64,000 nt of DNA. Origin: Dysgonomonas hofstadii (lineage in GTDB: Bacteria; Bacteroidota; Bacteroidia; Bacteroidales; Dysgonomonadaceae). The first letter of the stretch is position 1; each line of letters starts with the position of its first letter. The notes under the pieces were generated by a model that did no database searches, was not told where the DNA came from, and worked only from the letters and a program-made list of their open reading frames with translations. The stretch is taken from contig NZ_JACIEP010000003.1 of NCBI RefSeq assembly GCF_014196915.1, positions 248,001 through 312,000 of the forward strand, read 5' to 3'. Below are positions 27,893 to 36,898 of the stretch, in pieces. The translations under genes and the position numbers were made by a program.

Positions 27893-29694
27893 TTTTTTTT
27901 TTGAGTCTTTCCTGTTTTTTCCATTGTCGACAGGTAGAAACTCAAACTTGCAGTGCCATCCATTGTTGGTTCGTTGGAAGAATAATCCCCCGGATCGTCA
28001 TGATACACAGCAGCTCCGAACTGGAACGGCGCATACGCATCGTCGTATCTCAGATGTATCCCCAGCAAACTTTCATAAATAGTTTTATATATAGGGCCAT
28101 CTACTAAACCGCCATAAGGAATATCTTTCATTAGTTCCGATACAAAGGAGTGCGGGCGTGTAGGTGAATCTCCATCTGCCGGAAATCCGCAAATCATAGA
28201 TGTCCCCCAAGGGTTACAACCAAAAAGCCAGTCGCGAAGAGCCGCTTCCATTTCCAGATAAGACTCGTCGCCCGATGCCTGATAGTAAAGCTGTGCATGT
28301 GTGATAGCTGCAGTGACAAGATTATTCGAACACCAGATGAAAGGCACCCCATTCAGAAACGGATCATCATACTCTTTCGCTCTCTTCATCAGGCAATCGA
28401 GCCCTTTTTTCATAAAACCTTTATATTTATCACTGACGCCCTTATCGTTTGCCTGAGCCATATAGAAATGTCCCAGATTTACAAACGGATAGTATTGGTA
28501 ATGGCGTGCCCTGCCAAGCTCCATCCATGGAGTAACTTCCTCGAGTACACCCCAGTAATCAGCCTTTTCCAGCCATGACTGGTCACGGCTTATATTATAT
28601 TTAACAGCGGCGGCAAGCTCCATATCATCCACCCAGTTGTCTTCTTCATAGAAGTATGGAGATTTCAGGCAAGCTGTCTGGAAATTACCAAGATCGGAAG
28701 CTGCAAAACTATATGCCGGACCTGCCTTTTCTTTTAATACAGCAGAAAAAGCCGGATCGATATCCTTAAATACATCTACCCCCAATGCAAACGCAGAGGC
28801 AAATTTAGCTGCACTTGACGACACGCCTGTACTGCGGTTTTTATGCTTGCCAAGTCCCTGCGATTTACCTTCGATAAAATAAACAGGGCGGCCTTTACCT
28901 TCACCCCATCCGTAATCAACAAAATCGCGTGATGGATAACGCATGCTGGCATGGTCACGGTCGTCAGCTATTTGATTGAACATGACGGCTGAGTCGGGGT
29001 TCATCCGTACCATCCAGTCCAGTCCCCAGCGTATTTCATCAATGATGTCAGGTATGCCGTTGCTGCCTTTCTTGCCCATTGCATCGTGCTCATCCTTAAA
29101 GATGGTTTTATCAGGAGTTTGCTGCCATGCGAATAGCATCTGAAAAGTAGCGTTTGCCGATGTCGGCAGGTATTGCAGATAGTCTGACGCATCGTGCCAA
29201 CCACCGCGCACATCTATTTTCTCGCCCGTACGTGTCGGATGTTCTACTATAAATCCATCGTGCTGATGACAAAGTGTATCCAGATACGGATTGAATCCGC
29301 AGCGTTGCTGACGCATATACTTCAGGATGAAATCGGCGGAACCGTCATAAACATCTGCATTTATCTTGAATACAGGCGATTTCACACCGTTGGATTCTAC
29401 ATAATATTCACCGTCTTTTTCCACCGAAGTAAATGGCATGCGTAAGGCGGCCTTCATGCCCCAGCGGGCAGCATTAGTTTTTGTAGCCTGTCCTTTGTAA
29501 ACAGACGTATTTGTTTTTGCATCCTTCACTTCAAATGCCAGGTTATCTGTTTCATTTTGTGAAATGAAAACAGCAACCTTTACACTCTTAGGCAGGTAAC
29601 CAAGCTGGTTGATCCTCACCCATGAGCTTTGTGCTGACATAGAACAGAATAGCGTGAGTGTGAGCCATGTAATGATTAGATATATTCTTTTCAT
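27889..29694 (-). CDS. Glycoside hydrolase family 9 enzyme, secreted
   Basis: This exported GH9 protein of 601 aa has a signal peptide MKRIYLIITWLTLTLFCSMS ending in AQ. An Ig-like CelD_N domain (about 24-112; WVRINQLGYLPKSVKVAVF) precedes the (alpha/alpha)6 barrel. The nucleophile-activating and base aspartates are Asp168 and Asp171 in GGWHDASDY, and the acid Glu575 is in SNEPTMDGTASLSF. Both active-site signatures are intact. GH9 includes endoglucanases but also exo-beta-glucosaminidases; the co-encoded deacetylase domain makes an amino-sugar substrate attractive, though unproven. The gene ends CAA AAA AAA AAG TAA at an A10 run, and the deacetylase domain continues in the -1 frame. It follows the creatininase gene in the PUL. 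Confidence 0.9.
   Translation of the reverse strand: MKRIYLIITWLTLTLFCSMSAQSSWVRINQLGYLPKSVKVAVFISQNETDNLAFEVKDAKTNTSVYKGQATKTNAARWGMKAALRMPFTSVEKDGEYYVESNGVKSPVFKINADVYDGSADFILKYMRQQRCGFNPYLDTLCHQHDGFIVEHPTRTGEKIDVRGGWHDASDYLQYLPTSANATFQMLFAWQQTPDKTIFKDEHDAMGKKGSNGIPDIIDEIRWGLDWMVRMNPDSAVMFNQIADDRDHASMRYPSRDFVDYGWGEGKGRPVYFIEGKSQGLGKHKNRSTGVSSSAAKFASAFALGVDVFKDIDPAFSAVLKEKAGPAYSFAASDLGNFQTACLKSPYFYEEDNWVDDMELAAAVKYNISRDQSWLEKADYWGVLEEVTPWMELGRARHYQYYPFVNLGHFYMAQANDKGVSDKYKGFMKKGLDCLMKRAKEYDDPFLNGVPFIWCSNNLVTAAITHAQLYYQASGDESYLEMEAALRDWLFGCNPWGTSMICGFPADGDSPTRPHSFVSELMKDIPYGGLVDGPIYKTIYESLLGIHLRYDDAYAPFQFGAAVYHDDPGDYSSNEPTMDGTASLSFYLSTMEKTGKTQKKK
27893..27902 (-). promoter_or_regulatory. A10 slippage tract (candidate programmed frameshift site)
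   Basis: Ten consecutive T on the plus strand (A in the mRNA) sit immediately before the GH9 TAA stop. A -1 shift by the ribosome, or insertion of one A by RNA polymerase or in the genome, continues translation into the deacetylase domain without any further stop. Runs of nine or more A are known substrates for transcriptional and ribosomal slippage. Confidence 0.6.
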
Positions 29695-29713
29695 GTTTTC
29701 TGGTATTTTTTTA

Positions 29714-29847
29714 ATTAGTAATTAAAGGAGTCATCATTCGCCACAATCATTAGTAATCAAGTAGTTAAGAGTAATTTACCCCTACTTTAACTACTAAGTT
29801 ACACAGCAACTTATAACTTAACTCCATTGATTCCTTTAACTACTCAT
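29714..29847. repeat. GAGTCAA-type long-hairpin repeat, copy 2
   Basis: The gap between creatininase and GH9 is filled by a diverged copy of the ~140-bp palindromic element best seen at 47972-48100. It begins agtaattaaaggagtcatca and ends with the inverse, ccattgattcctttaactac. Confidence 0.7.
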
Positions 29848-29854
29848 TTTTTTA

Positions 29855-30610
29855 TTAATAGATATTCTGTGTCACCAGTTCCTTAAATAATAAGGCAATC
29901 TTATCGGTAACAACATTAGCAAATTTCTCTCCTTTTCCGGCAGAAGATTTCCGGGGATCGCCCACGCCCGTATCAACAGAAGCCTTACTCCAGTTGCGGG
30001 GAACCCATGCAATTTTTTTATTCAGCGAATCGATGGCAAAGGGTTTACCTTCACCCGATCCGGCCATACTAAGCTCTACCAATTCCGGATGATAGTGCAT
30101 CATAACCGATGTTTCCATCTCTCCCGCATGGTCATCAATATTTTCAAAATAGCCCGTCTGCGGTTCAACGGCAAACCAATCGCAATTAGCGATGAGCAGA
30201 TCAGGAAAATCGATTGTCATATCACGGATTATGGGCTTAAAGTTATTTCCTCCATGTCCGTTCATAATAACTAATACCCGGATTCCCTGATAACTTAGCG
30301 ATTCGGCTATATCGTACAGGATATGCTTTTGTGTTTCGTAACGGGTATGCAGGCAAAAAGGCAATTCGCGCTGTCCCGGATTTTGAGCGCCAAGAGGAAT
30401 AGGCGGCAGCACCATTCCCCTCACATCATACCGTTCCCATGCCTTATTGGCGGCATCCACAGCAATATCATGCGCCAGATAACAATCCGTCAGATAGGGC
30501 AAATGGTAATTGTGCGGTTCGGTTGCACCCCATGGCAATACGGCGAAAGAGTATGGCTTGTCTTTCAGATTACCATAATTTTCAATAGTGAGATCGGTAT
30601 GGGTTTTCAT
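29855..30610 (-). CDS. Creatininase-family amidohydrolase
   Basis: This 251-aa cytoplasmic metal-dependent amidohydrolase of the creatininase superfamily has the two-metal-site motifs: Glu, His and Asp in WGATEPHNYHLPYLTDC (about 28-44), NGHGGN in the middle, and the Glu of DHAGEMETSVMM. No signal peptide is present. Family members open cyclic or linear amide bonds, for example creatinine, formamide-type intermediates and some amino-sugar derivatives. Here it sits between the SIS-domain gene and the GH9 gene of a PUL, so an amide formed during breakdown of the imported sugar is the likely substrate. Which one cannot be told. Confidence 0.88.
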   Translation of the reverse strand: MKTHTDLTIENYGNLKDKPYSFAVLPWGATEPHNYHLPYLTDCYLAHDIAVDAANKAWERYDVRGMVLPPIPLGAQNPGQRELPFCLHTRYETQKHILYDIAESLSYQGIRVLVIMNGHGGNNFKPIIRDMTIDFPDLLIANCDWFAVEPQTGYFENIDDHAGEMETSVMMHYHPELVELSMAGSGEGKPFAIDSLNKKIAWVPRNWSKASVDTGVGDPRKSSAGKGEKFANVVTDKIALLFKELVTQNIY

Positions 30611-30625
30611 ATTTATATGTTTTTT

Positions 30626-30722
30626 GGCCCCTCCTTGCCTCCCCTCTGGGGAGGTTATGGCAAAGCCACGAGATATTCTCTGAACTATCTAATCCCTCCC
30701 CTTTGGGGAGGTTAGGAGGGGT
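30626..30722. repeat. CCTCCCC/GGGGAGG hairpin repeat
   Basis: Two hairpins, cctcccctctggggagg near 30638-30654 and cctcccctttggggagg at 30695-30711, are flanked by ggcccctcct and its inverse aggaggggtc. This repeat wording is frequent in Bacteroidota intergenic DNA. It fills the gap between the SIS and creatininase genes and touches the SIS stop codon. Confidence 0.65.
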
Positions 30723-31484
30723 CTATACTTTCGACACTCTTTTCTTATATTCTGCCAGACAAGCATCGAGACGTTCGTGAGCGGTTGTATCCCCAGGAAC
30801 GTTATGCGATGGATGAATGTATAGTTTCACCCCCCTGTCGGCCAGAATTTCAGCAACTGTTGTAATAGTCATCCACACCAAGGTTACAAAAGCCAATGTA
30901 GATACAGGCCCTATTTTATCCTGATGATTTTTCAACGGAACACATGCGTCAACTACAGGGACACATGAGTCAACCACTATATCGGCTATTTCAAATATTG
31001 TCTTTCCACTTGGGTGGCGTGTTACCTTTCCTTTGGCCTCTGCCGCTGATCCGAACACGATGACTTTCATACCCAGTTCTTTTGCACGTAAAGCTACATC
31101 AATATTTACATTATTGATGCCTGTATGCGAAAAAATCCAGATACAATCCTGCTGATCGAAGTTATACGCTTTCATTATGGCATCGCCATATCCCTGTGCA
31201 CGCTCAAGAAAAAGGAACTGGTGAATACCCATCTGGCCTGTAATACCTGTAAAAAACGTCATGGGCAATTCTACCATAGGATGGAAGCCTACAAAGCCTC
31301 CGATGCGCGGGTACATTTCCTCAACAGGGATTGTCGCATGTCCGCAACCAAAAGTATGTACCCAATGATTCGATCCTATGGAGTCAGCCATTGCTTCGGC
31401 CGCTTTCTTAATGTTTTCTAACTGTGTGTCTTCAATTTTCTGCATAATGCCACGGGCATTTGCCAACCATTCTAATGCTAACAT
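30723..31484 (-). CDS. Sugar isomerase (SIS) domain protein, UPF0309-like
   Basis: This 253-aa cytoplasmic protein has a single SIS domain, the fold that binds phosphosugars in isomerases and in MurQ. Visible elements are the N-terminal helix with IKKAAEAMADSI, the beta-alpha entry WVHTFGCGHATIPVEEMYPRIGG, the central SIS loop CIWIFSHTGINNVNIDVALRAKELGMKVIVFGS, and the C-terminal helix LAFVTLVWMTITTVAEILADRG. This matches the UPF0309/sugar isomerase-domain group and not GlmS or MurQ, since the MurQ motif GTSGRLGVLDASE is missing. The enzyme should act on the phosphorylated product of the nearby ROK kinase. The reaction is not established. Confidence 0.83.
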   Translation of the reverse strand: MLALEWLANARGIMQKIEDTQLENIKKAAEAMADSIGSNHWVHTFGCGHATIPVEEMYPRIGGFVGFHPMVELPMTFFTGITGQMGIHQFLFLERAQGYGDAIMKAYNFDQQDCIWIFSHTGINNVNIDVALRAKELGMKVIVFGSAAEAKGKVTRHPSGKTIFEIADIVVDSCVPVVDACVPLKNHQDKIGPVSTLAFVTLVWMTITTVAEILADRGVKLYIHPSHNVPGDTTAHERLDACLAEYKKRVSKV

Positions 31485-31540
31485 AATTCTTTTTAGTTTT
31501 TATTATTAATATGTAAGTAGTTGTCACTCATTTTATTTAT

Positions 31541-31675
31541 CAGTAGTTAAAGGAGTTATCACTTGTGTTGCTTGTTAGTAGTCAGAATAGTCAAGTAGTT
31601 TATAAAATTTACTTCTTTACTTTAACTACTAAGTTGCGTAACAACTGATAACTCCTCTGACTACTTTGACTCCTT
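31541..31675. repeat. GAGTCAA-type long-hairpin repeat, copy 3
   Basis: The arms agtagttaaaggagttatca and (inverted) tgataactcctctgactact agree at 18 of 20 positions. The outer end reaches into the MFS gene and supplies its last codons and stop (see the MFS entry). Confidence 0.75.
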
Positions 31676-32821
31676 ATTTATAATTTTTGAATTCATAATC
31701 ACTATTAATCCCTGTAACACAAGCAATACGGCGAGGAATACAGGGAACGACGATATTTCGAATGTCTTGGAAATATATCCTATCAGGTAATTCAGTATAG
31801 AATTGCCACTTAATGCGATAACCAATGCAAAACCAATAGCCGTACCTGTTGTTTCTTTGAATATGGAGCCGATAATACCGATCACAACCGGAAATCCTGC
31901 GGCGAGACCGAATCCTATGATAAACAGACTGGTAGCTGCTAATGGAAAAGAGGTGGCATAATTGAGTATGATCACTCCCATTATTGACAAAGCTATACTA
32001 CCGATAAGTATATAATACTGCTTTATTTTCTGTAAGAGATAGCTCAACAGCAAGCGTGCAATGGTCATACCTAATACCAGAAAAGTGAGTGTAAGTACTA
32101 TATCACCTTCTTGTATGAAAGAAACCGATTTAAGGTAACTTGTCGTCCAATTATTGAATAAACCTTCGAGTCCACTTTGGAAAAACAGGAAAAAGCTCAA
32201 TATAAGCAGTACAGGTTCCTTGATCATTGACAGAGTCTTCTTTATCGGAAAACCCTGAGCAACTTTTGGTGCAGGAAATTTTATAGCAACGAAATATACA
32301 ACACAAAGGAGCATAAATATAGCAGTCCACTGCAATATGATTTCATACGAGTATATTTTTGATAACCCACCAAGCAGTACTGGCACACCTAGTGCTCCTA
32401 TTCCGTAGAATACGCCTAATATACTTAAACGTGATGCCCGTTCCTTATCGTCGGAAATATCCGAAGCAAGCGCATTGGTTGAGCCGTTGAGCATCCCCCC
32501 TCCAAATCCTATACAAAAGACACAAAAGCGGAGTATATTCAGATCGTTAAACAGTGACAAGCCCAATAATCCCAGCAATGCTATAATTGTGCTTACTATC
32601 AGTAATATCTTATATCCAAACCTGTCAACTACCGGCCCGAACACGACTGATCCTAATAAAATACCTACAGGCAGGAATGTCACCAGTGAGGAAGCACTCA
32701 CATGATCAAGTTCGTACTTTCCGGTAAGGGATGGCAGAACCGATCCCATCACGATAAAAGCTATACCGAAAAAGGCCATTCCGATACAAGCTGCTGCATA
32801 TACGAGATTTTTCTTATACAT
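31661..32821 (-). CDS. MFS sugar transporter
   Basis: This major-facilitator permease of 386 aa has about twelve membrane segments. The first starts LVYAAACIGMAFFGIAFIVMGSVLPSL. The loop-2/3 region has SSLVTFLPVGILLGSVVFGPVVDRFGYK with the family's D-R-x-G signature, and a positively charged central loop (APKVAQGFPIKKTLSMIKEP) divides the halves. It lies 6 bp after the ROK kinase gene and upstream of the SIS and creatininase genes, so it should import the mono- or disaccharide freed by the PUL enzymes. The last residues (KESK) and the TAG stop fall inside a dispersed repeat, suggesting the original C-terminus was altered by insertion. Confidence 0.9.
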   Translation of the reverse strand: MYKKNLVYAAACIGMAFFGIAFIVMGSVLPSLTGKYELDHVSASSLVTFLPVGILLGSVVFGPVVDRFGYKILLIVSTIIALLGLLGLSLFNDLNILRFCVFCIGFGGGMLNGSTNALASDISDDKERASRLSILGVFYGIGALGVPVLLGGLSKIYSYEIILQWTAIFMLLCVVYFVAIKFPAPKVAQGFPIKKTLSMIKEPVLLILSFFLFFQSGLEGLFNNWTTSYLKSVSFIQEGDIVLTLTFLVLGMTIARLLLSYLLQKIKQYYILIGSIALSIMGVIILNYATSFPLAATSLFIIGFGLAAGFPVVIGIIGSIFKETTGTAIGFALVIALSGNSILNYLIGYISKTFEISSFPVFLAVLLVLQGLIVIMNSKIINKESK

Positions 32822-32827
32822 AAGCTT

Positions 32828-33787
32828 TTATTTTAATGAAAGAATAGCTAAATATCCTGCCCCAAAGAGTCCAGCATCACCATCGAGATATGATTTTTCG
32901 AAGCTTACCTGTTTTATAGCGATAGGCTGCGCCCACCGGCAGGCTTCCTTATATATGCGATCGAGGAAATAGGCTGCCGGGCCGAATACTCCCCCACCCC
33001 AGATAATTTTTTCGGGATTGAACAGACTGACTAAATTAGCTGCTGCCATTCCCCACATCTTTATGGCATTATCCAGGACATGCATAGCTAACGCGTCTTT
33101 TTCCTCATATGCCACAAATATATCTTTGGCTTTGACTGAGCTAATGTCTATACTTCGTAAAGAGCTTTCTTTATATTTGGTCTTATCTTTTAACAGCTTC
33201 TTTGCCTGAAATGCAATGCCGTTACCGGATGCGTTCCCTTCGAAGCAACCATAAATTTTATATTCTTCTTCATAAGTAGGACACAGGGCAAGCCATCCTG
33301 CAGCACCTACAATATCGCCATGTCCATGCAACACCTGTCTATCGACCAAGATGCCTATACCAATACCTGTCCCTACGGCAATAAAAAGCGCATTGGAACA
33401 TCCGATTGCCGATCCTTTCCATGTTTCACCCAGGATGTAGCATGTTCTGTCACTGGCCACATCTACTTTTACAGCCGGATTATTTATATGATTTTCAATC
33501 TCCTCCTGTAGTGGGTAATCATCCCAACCTTTTATATTAGGCGCCCATACCCTCTTGGTTTTACTATTGGCTATGCCGGGAACACAAATACCTATGGCCT
33601 TTACCTTTGAATCATTTCCTTTGTAAGAATCTATGAGTTCATCGATAATATGTCTTACCAATTCTCCTACTTCATTACCTGCGCGCTCTAATAATAAGGA
33701 TGATTTTTTCTCCATGATATATCCTTCATTATTAAAGATCGCTCCGATAATCTTTGTTCCTCCCAGGTCGATTCCTATAACAGCCAT
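32828..33787 (-). CDS. ROK-family sugar kinase
   Basis: This is a cytoplasmic ROK kinase of 319 aa. The phosphate loop is IGIDLGGTKIIGAIF (residues 4-18). The substrate/catalytic region has ICVPGIAN and VASDRTCYILGE, where the catalytic Asp is expected. A second ATP loop is IAVGTGIGIGILVDRQVLHG. The usual CxCGxxGC zinc motif is degenerate: the stretch ALCPTYEEEYKIYGCFEG keeps only the final GC-E part. The adenosine motif IIWGGGVFGPAAYFL follows. It precedes the MFS gene by 6 bp and probably phosphorylates the sugar that transporter brings in; glucose, GlcNAc and glucosamine are all possible. Confidence 0.9.
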   Translation of the reverse strand: MAVIGIDLGGTKIIGAIFNNEGYIMEKKSSLLLERAGNEVGELVRHIIDELIDSYKGNDSKVKAIGICVPGIANSKTKRVWAPNIKGWDDYPLQEEIENHINNPAVKVDVASDRTCYILGETWKGSAIGCSNALFIAVGTGIGIGILVDRQVLHGHGDIVGAAGWLALCPTYEEEYKIYGCFEGNASGNGIAFQAKKLLKDKTKYKESSLRSIDISSVKAKDIFVAYEEKDALAMHVLDNAIKMWGMAAANLVSLFNPEKIIWGGGVFGPAAYFLDRIYKEACRWAQPIAIKQVSFEKSYLDGDAGLFGAGYLAILSLK

Positions 33788-33827
33788 AAATTAGATTTGA
33801 AAATTTAAAAATTTCAGGATTTCAAGA

Positions 33828-35315
33828 TTAATCAAAATATACTATTGAACTTTCGGAATGGGACGGGCTCAGGCTCGTAATCCCATAGCGATATTTTTTC
33901 AGGTCTTTTTTCTTTACTGGTAATGATATTTCGGTCAGGCCTGTCACTTCTACTATATTTTCAGGATTATCGATATTCACCGGTTTATTCCGCTTGAACT
34001 TATAGATAACAAAACGCTTGGCATCCTTTCCCCGCTGCCATTTCAATTTTATATTCTTATCGTCTACGATCTCAATAACCGGTTCAACCGGATTTTGAGG
34101 TTCTATACGCTTTATCCTGTTATTTTCGGGTGAAAGAGACAGGCTTTTATATTCTTTCCTGGTCAGTTGTTTTTGCAGATTAACATCCGGTTTATTAAAT
34201 ACGGATTTTGCACTGAAGTATATCTCTCCTTTGATATTAGGATCAGAGAAATTACGGTTGATTTGTTTGATAAGTTCTTTTGAATTATGCCATTGTTTAT
34301 CTTTCGCCTTTTTCGATACCCGGTAAGGGGCTAAACCTGCATATACATTCGCCCCGTAATTGTATTTCGACCACCAGTCGGACAATACGGCATAATCGGC
34401 AATAGGGTATCCTATATAGAAATACAATTGCGGCAGCACATAATCGATCCAACCTTTTTCCTGCCATAATATTATATCAGCATAGAGGCCATCATAATTA
34501 GTCATAGCCTTCGTGTCTGAACCACGTGGATCTTCCGATTTATTCCGCCAGACAGCAAACGGAGAAATACCAAATTCTATCCACGGCTTTTCGGCCTTTA
34601 TAGTCTCGTTTATTTCTTTAATGATCAGGTTTACGTTATTCCTGCGCCAATCTTCTTTATTGGTAAATCCGCGCGGATATTTCACAAATGTGAGAGAATC
34701 AGGGAATTCCTCCCCTTTTATTTTGTATGGATAGAAATAATCATCCATGTGTATTGCATCAATATCATAGTTTGCTACGATGTCTTTTACTACATCGCAG
34801 GTAAATTTGCGGACTTCATCCAGTCCGGGATTGAAGTATTTGGCTTTCCCGTAGTTTATTACCCACTCCGGGTGTTTATTTATCACATGGTCTTTTGCAT
34901 ATGTATTGTTGTGTACCGTATCGTTGTTTATACGATAAGGATTAAGCCATACATGGATATATATTCCACGTTTGTGGCATTCGTCTATTGTAAATTGCAG
35001 AGGGTCGTAACCTGGATCTTGTCCCTGTACGCCCGTCAGCCAATAGCTGTATGGCTCGTATTTCGATTTATAAAAAGCATCGGCTGTTGGTCTTATCTGA
35101 AAGACAACAGTATTCATGTTATGATCTTTTACTTTATCGAGCAAACTGATCATTTCCTGCTTTTGCTCTTCGGCTGTCAGGCTTCTTTTTGTAGGCCAGT
35201 CGATATTTCCGACAGTAGCTACCCATACACCTCTCAGTGCCCTTTTGTTGGGCTGGGCAAAGCATATAGTAGTAAAAAACAACAGAGATAAGCTTAGATA
35301 AATGATTTTTTTCAT
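33828..35315 (-). CDS. GHL10-type (DUF187/PF02638) glycoside hydrolase, secreted
   Basis: This exported family-10-like glycosyl hydrolase of 495 aa has a signal peptide (MKKIIYLSLSLLFFTTICFA). The GHL10 barrel (about 25-345) shows RGVWVATVGNIDWP, VVFQIRPTADAFYKS, YIHVWLNPYRIN, IDAIHMDDYFYPY and VLPQLYFYIGYP. A C-terminal Fn3-like beta domain (about 400-495) carries VIEIVDDKNIKLKWQRG. Its sister gene lies 93 bp upstream; they share every barrel motif and look like an ancient tandem duplication. PF02638 proteins are associated with cell-wall or amino-sugar glycans in some genomes, but the bond cleaved here is not known. It belongs to the PUL operon. Confidence 0.9.
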   Translation of the reverse strand: MKKIIYLSLSLLFFTTICFAQPNKRALRGVWVATVGNIDWPTKRSLTAEEQKQEMISLLDKVKDHNMNTVVFQIRPTADAFYKSKYEPYSYWLTGVQGQDPGYDPLQFTIDECHKRGIYIHVWLNPYRINNDTVHNNTYAKDHVINKHPEWVINYGKAKYFNPGLDEVRKFTCDVVKDIVANYDIDAIHMDDYFYPYKIKGEEFPDSLTFVKYPRGFTNKEDWRRNNVNLIIKEINETIKAEKPWIEFGISPFAVWRNKSEDPRGSDTKAMTNYDGLYADIILWQEKGWIDYVLPQLYFYIGYPIADYAVLSDWWSKYNYGANVYAGLAPYRVSKKAKDKQWHNSKELIKQINRNFSDPNIKGEIYFSAKSVFNKPDVNLQKQLTRKEYKSLSLSPENNRIKRIEPQNPVEPVIEIVDDKNIKLKWQRGKDAKRFVIYKFKRNKPVNIDNPENIVEVTGLTEISLPVKKKDLKKYRYGITSLSPSHSESSIVYFD

Positions 35316-35408
35316 GAGAATAAGGTCTTTTCCTCAGAGAATCTGAAGGAAAGAGTAACAGTGTACTCTTCCCTTAGAATCTCTAAAGCATAAATGGATA
35401 TTTTCTTT

Positions 35409-36875
35409 TTATTTATAAGAAACAATATCAGATACAGCACTCTCAACATTATCTATGTTAAGAGTAGTCAGGCAGTAATCGCCTTTTTCAGGCAAAGAAT
35501 ATTCTTTATCCCATGTGATGGCTACAACTGTACCTTTCTTATCGGCAACTTTATAGATAACCGTGCGAAGTCCGCTTCCGGCACTCCACTTCAGATTATT
35601 GCTGCTTATGGTAATATTTGACGCAGCAGCAGGATCAGCCGCAACTTTGCGCCCGGCAAAAGGTATTACGGCAGGGTTTTTATATATCTGATTTTTGAGC
35701 ACGTCTATTATTCCCAGTTTGTTTTCCTGGAAATATTTAGCACTATACATAATGCTTCCCAGTACTTTCGACTGAACATTAGCCAGCCGGAACTGTTCAA
35801 CCAGTTCGCTGGTTGTCTGGAATTTAGCTCCGGACTCTCCGTCTCCGAATTTATATAATCCATATCCAATCATTGTAACGGCCTTATAGCTATACTGTGG
35901 CCACCATGATACACGGTAATTGAAACTGGAGGTGGCATCACCTGTCGAAGAATAAAGTTGAGGTATAAGAATATCTACCCAGCCTTCCTGGCACCATTTG
36001 GTTACATTCGCATAAAGTGAATTCACATTATAGCTGTTATCACCGGCAGGACTGACAGAAAATACTGCATCCGGCTTATTCTGGACAACCACATCATATA
36101 TTTTTTTAACTACTTTATCCACGTTTCCTTTACGGAACTCTGTTATTGAAGAATAATCCGATCCGTATTTTGCGTATTCCTCTTCATCTTCTAAAGATGT
36201 ATAATCGGCAGGATCGGGATAGAAGTAGTCATCGATATGAATGCCATCAACATCATACTTTGTGATAATGTCCTTTACTATGTCTGCTATACGATCCTGT
36301 ACCTCTGGCAAAGCCGGATTATACATACGTATCTTATCATATTCTTTTACCCATGCCGCATTTATCTTAGGATCTAATGTGGTAGGGAAAGGAGAAGTCT
36401 TATCAGTCCTTCTTTCTATGCGGTATGGATTTAGCCATGCATGGAATTCCAGATCACGGTTATGCGCCTCTTCCAGCATGAAATCCAATACATCATATCC
36501 GGGATCTTTTCCCGGCACATTAGTAATCCACTTACTCCAAGGTTCATAAGGAGAATTATAGAATGCATCGCCATTTGGCCTTATTTGAACAAATACAGCA
36601 TTTACGCCACTGTCTGCAAGTTTATCCAGAAGGTCTGTATATTTCTTTTTCTGGCTGGTTGCATTATAGTCAGATTGTGGCCAGTCGAGACTCCAAACGG
36701 TAGCAATCCAGGCTCCACGCATTTCTTTTTTCTGCAATGTGATATCGGTAGATGGCGGATTAGGATCTCCGCCATTACCTCCACCGTTGCCGCCGTCATC
36801 GTCGTCGCTGCCTCCACAAGAGGCAGCAAACGCGATAATGGCTGAGATCAATAAATATCTGAAATATTTTTTCAC
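35409..36875 (-). CDS. GHL10-type (DUF187/PF02638) glycoside hydrolase lipoprotein
   Basis: This paralogue of the next gene is 488 aa, with a type II signal and lipobox SCGG (Cys about 20). A long acidic glycine linker follows (SDDDDGGNGGGNGGDPNPP), typical of surface-exposed lipoproteins in Bacteroidota. The barrel shows RGAWIATVWSLDWP, FVQIRPNGDAFYNS, EFHAWLNPYRI, VDGIHIDDYFYPD and ILIPQLYSSTGD. A C-terminal Fn3-like domain ends the protein. The surface anchor and linker suggest that this enzyme acts outside the cell on long glycans while its soluble sister works in the periplasm. It lies 23 bp after the DUF4623-like lipoprotein gene. Confidence 0.9.
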   Translation of the reverse strand: MKKYFRYLLISAIIAFAASCGGSDDDDGGNGGGNGGDPNPPSTDITLQKKEMRGAWIATVWSLDWPQSDYNATSQKKKYTDLLDKLADSGVNAVFVQIRPNGDAFYNSPYEPWSKWITNVPGKDPGYDVLDFMLEEAHNRDLEFHAWLNPYRIERRTDKTSPFPTTLDPKINAAWVKEYDKIRMYNPALPEVQDRIADIVKDIITKYDVDGIHIDDYFYPDPADYTSLEDEEEYAKYGSDYSSITEFRKGNVDKVVKKIYDVVVQNKPDAVFSVSPAGDNSYNVNSLYANVTKWCQEGWVDILIPQLYSSTGDATSSFNYRVSWWPQYSYKAVTMIGYGLYKFGDGESGAKFQTTSELVEQFRLANVQSKVLGSIMYSAKYFQENKLGIIDVLKNQIYKNPAVIPFAGRKVAADPAAASNITISSNNLKWSAGSGLRTVIYKVADKKGTVVAITWDKEYSLPEKGDYCLTTLNIDNVESAVSDIVSYK

Positions 36876-36898
36876 GATTTCTTATTTATCAGTTAATA

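Noticed and set aside
30723-31484. SIS-domain protein as a second MurQ
   Set aside because: It lacks the GTSGRLGVLDASE block and catalytic glutamates of MurQ and fits the UPF0309-type sugar isomerase group better.
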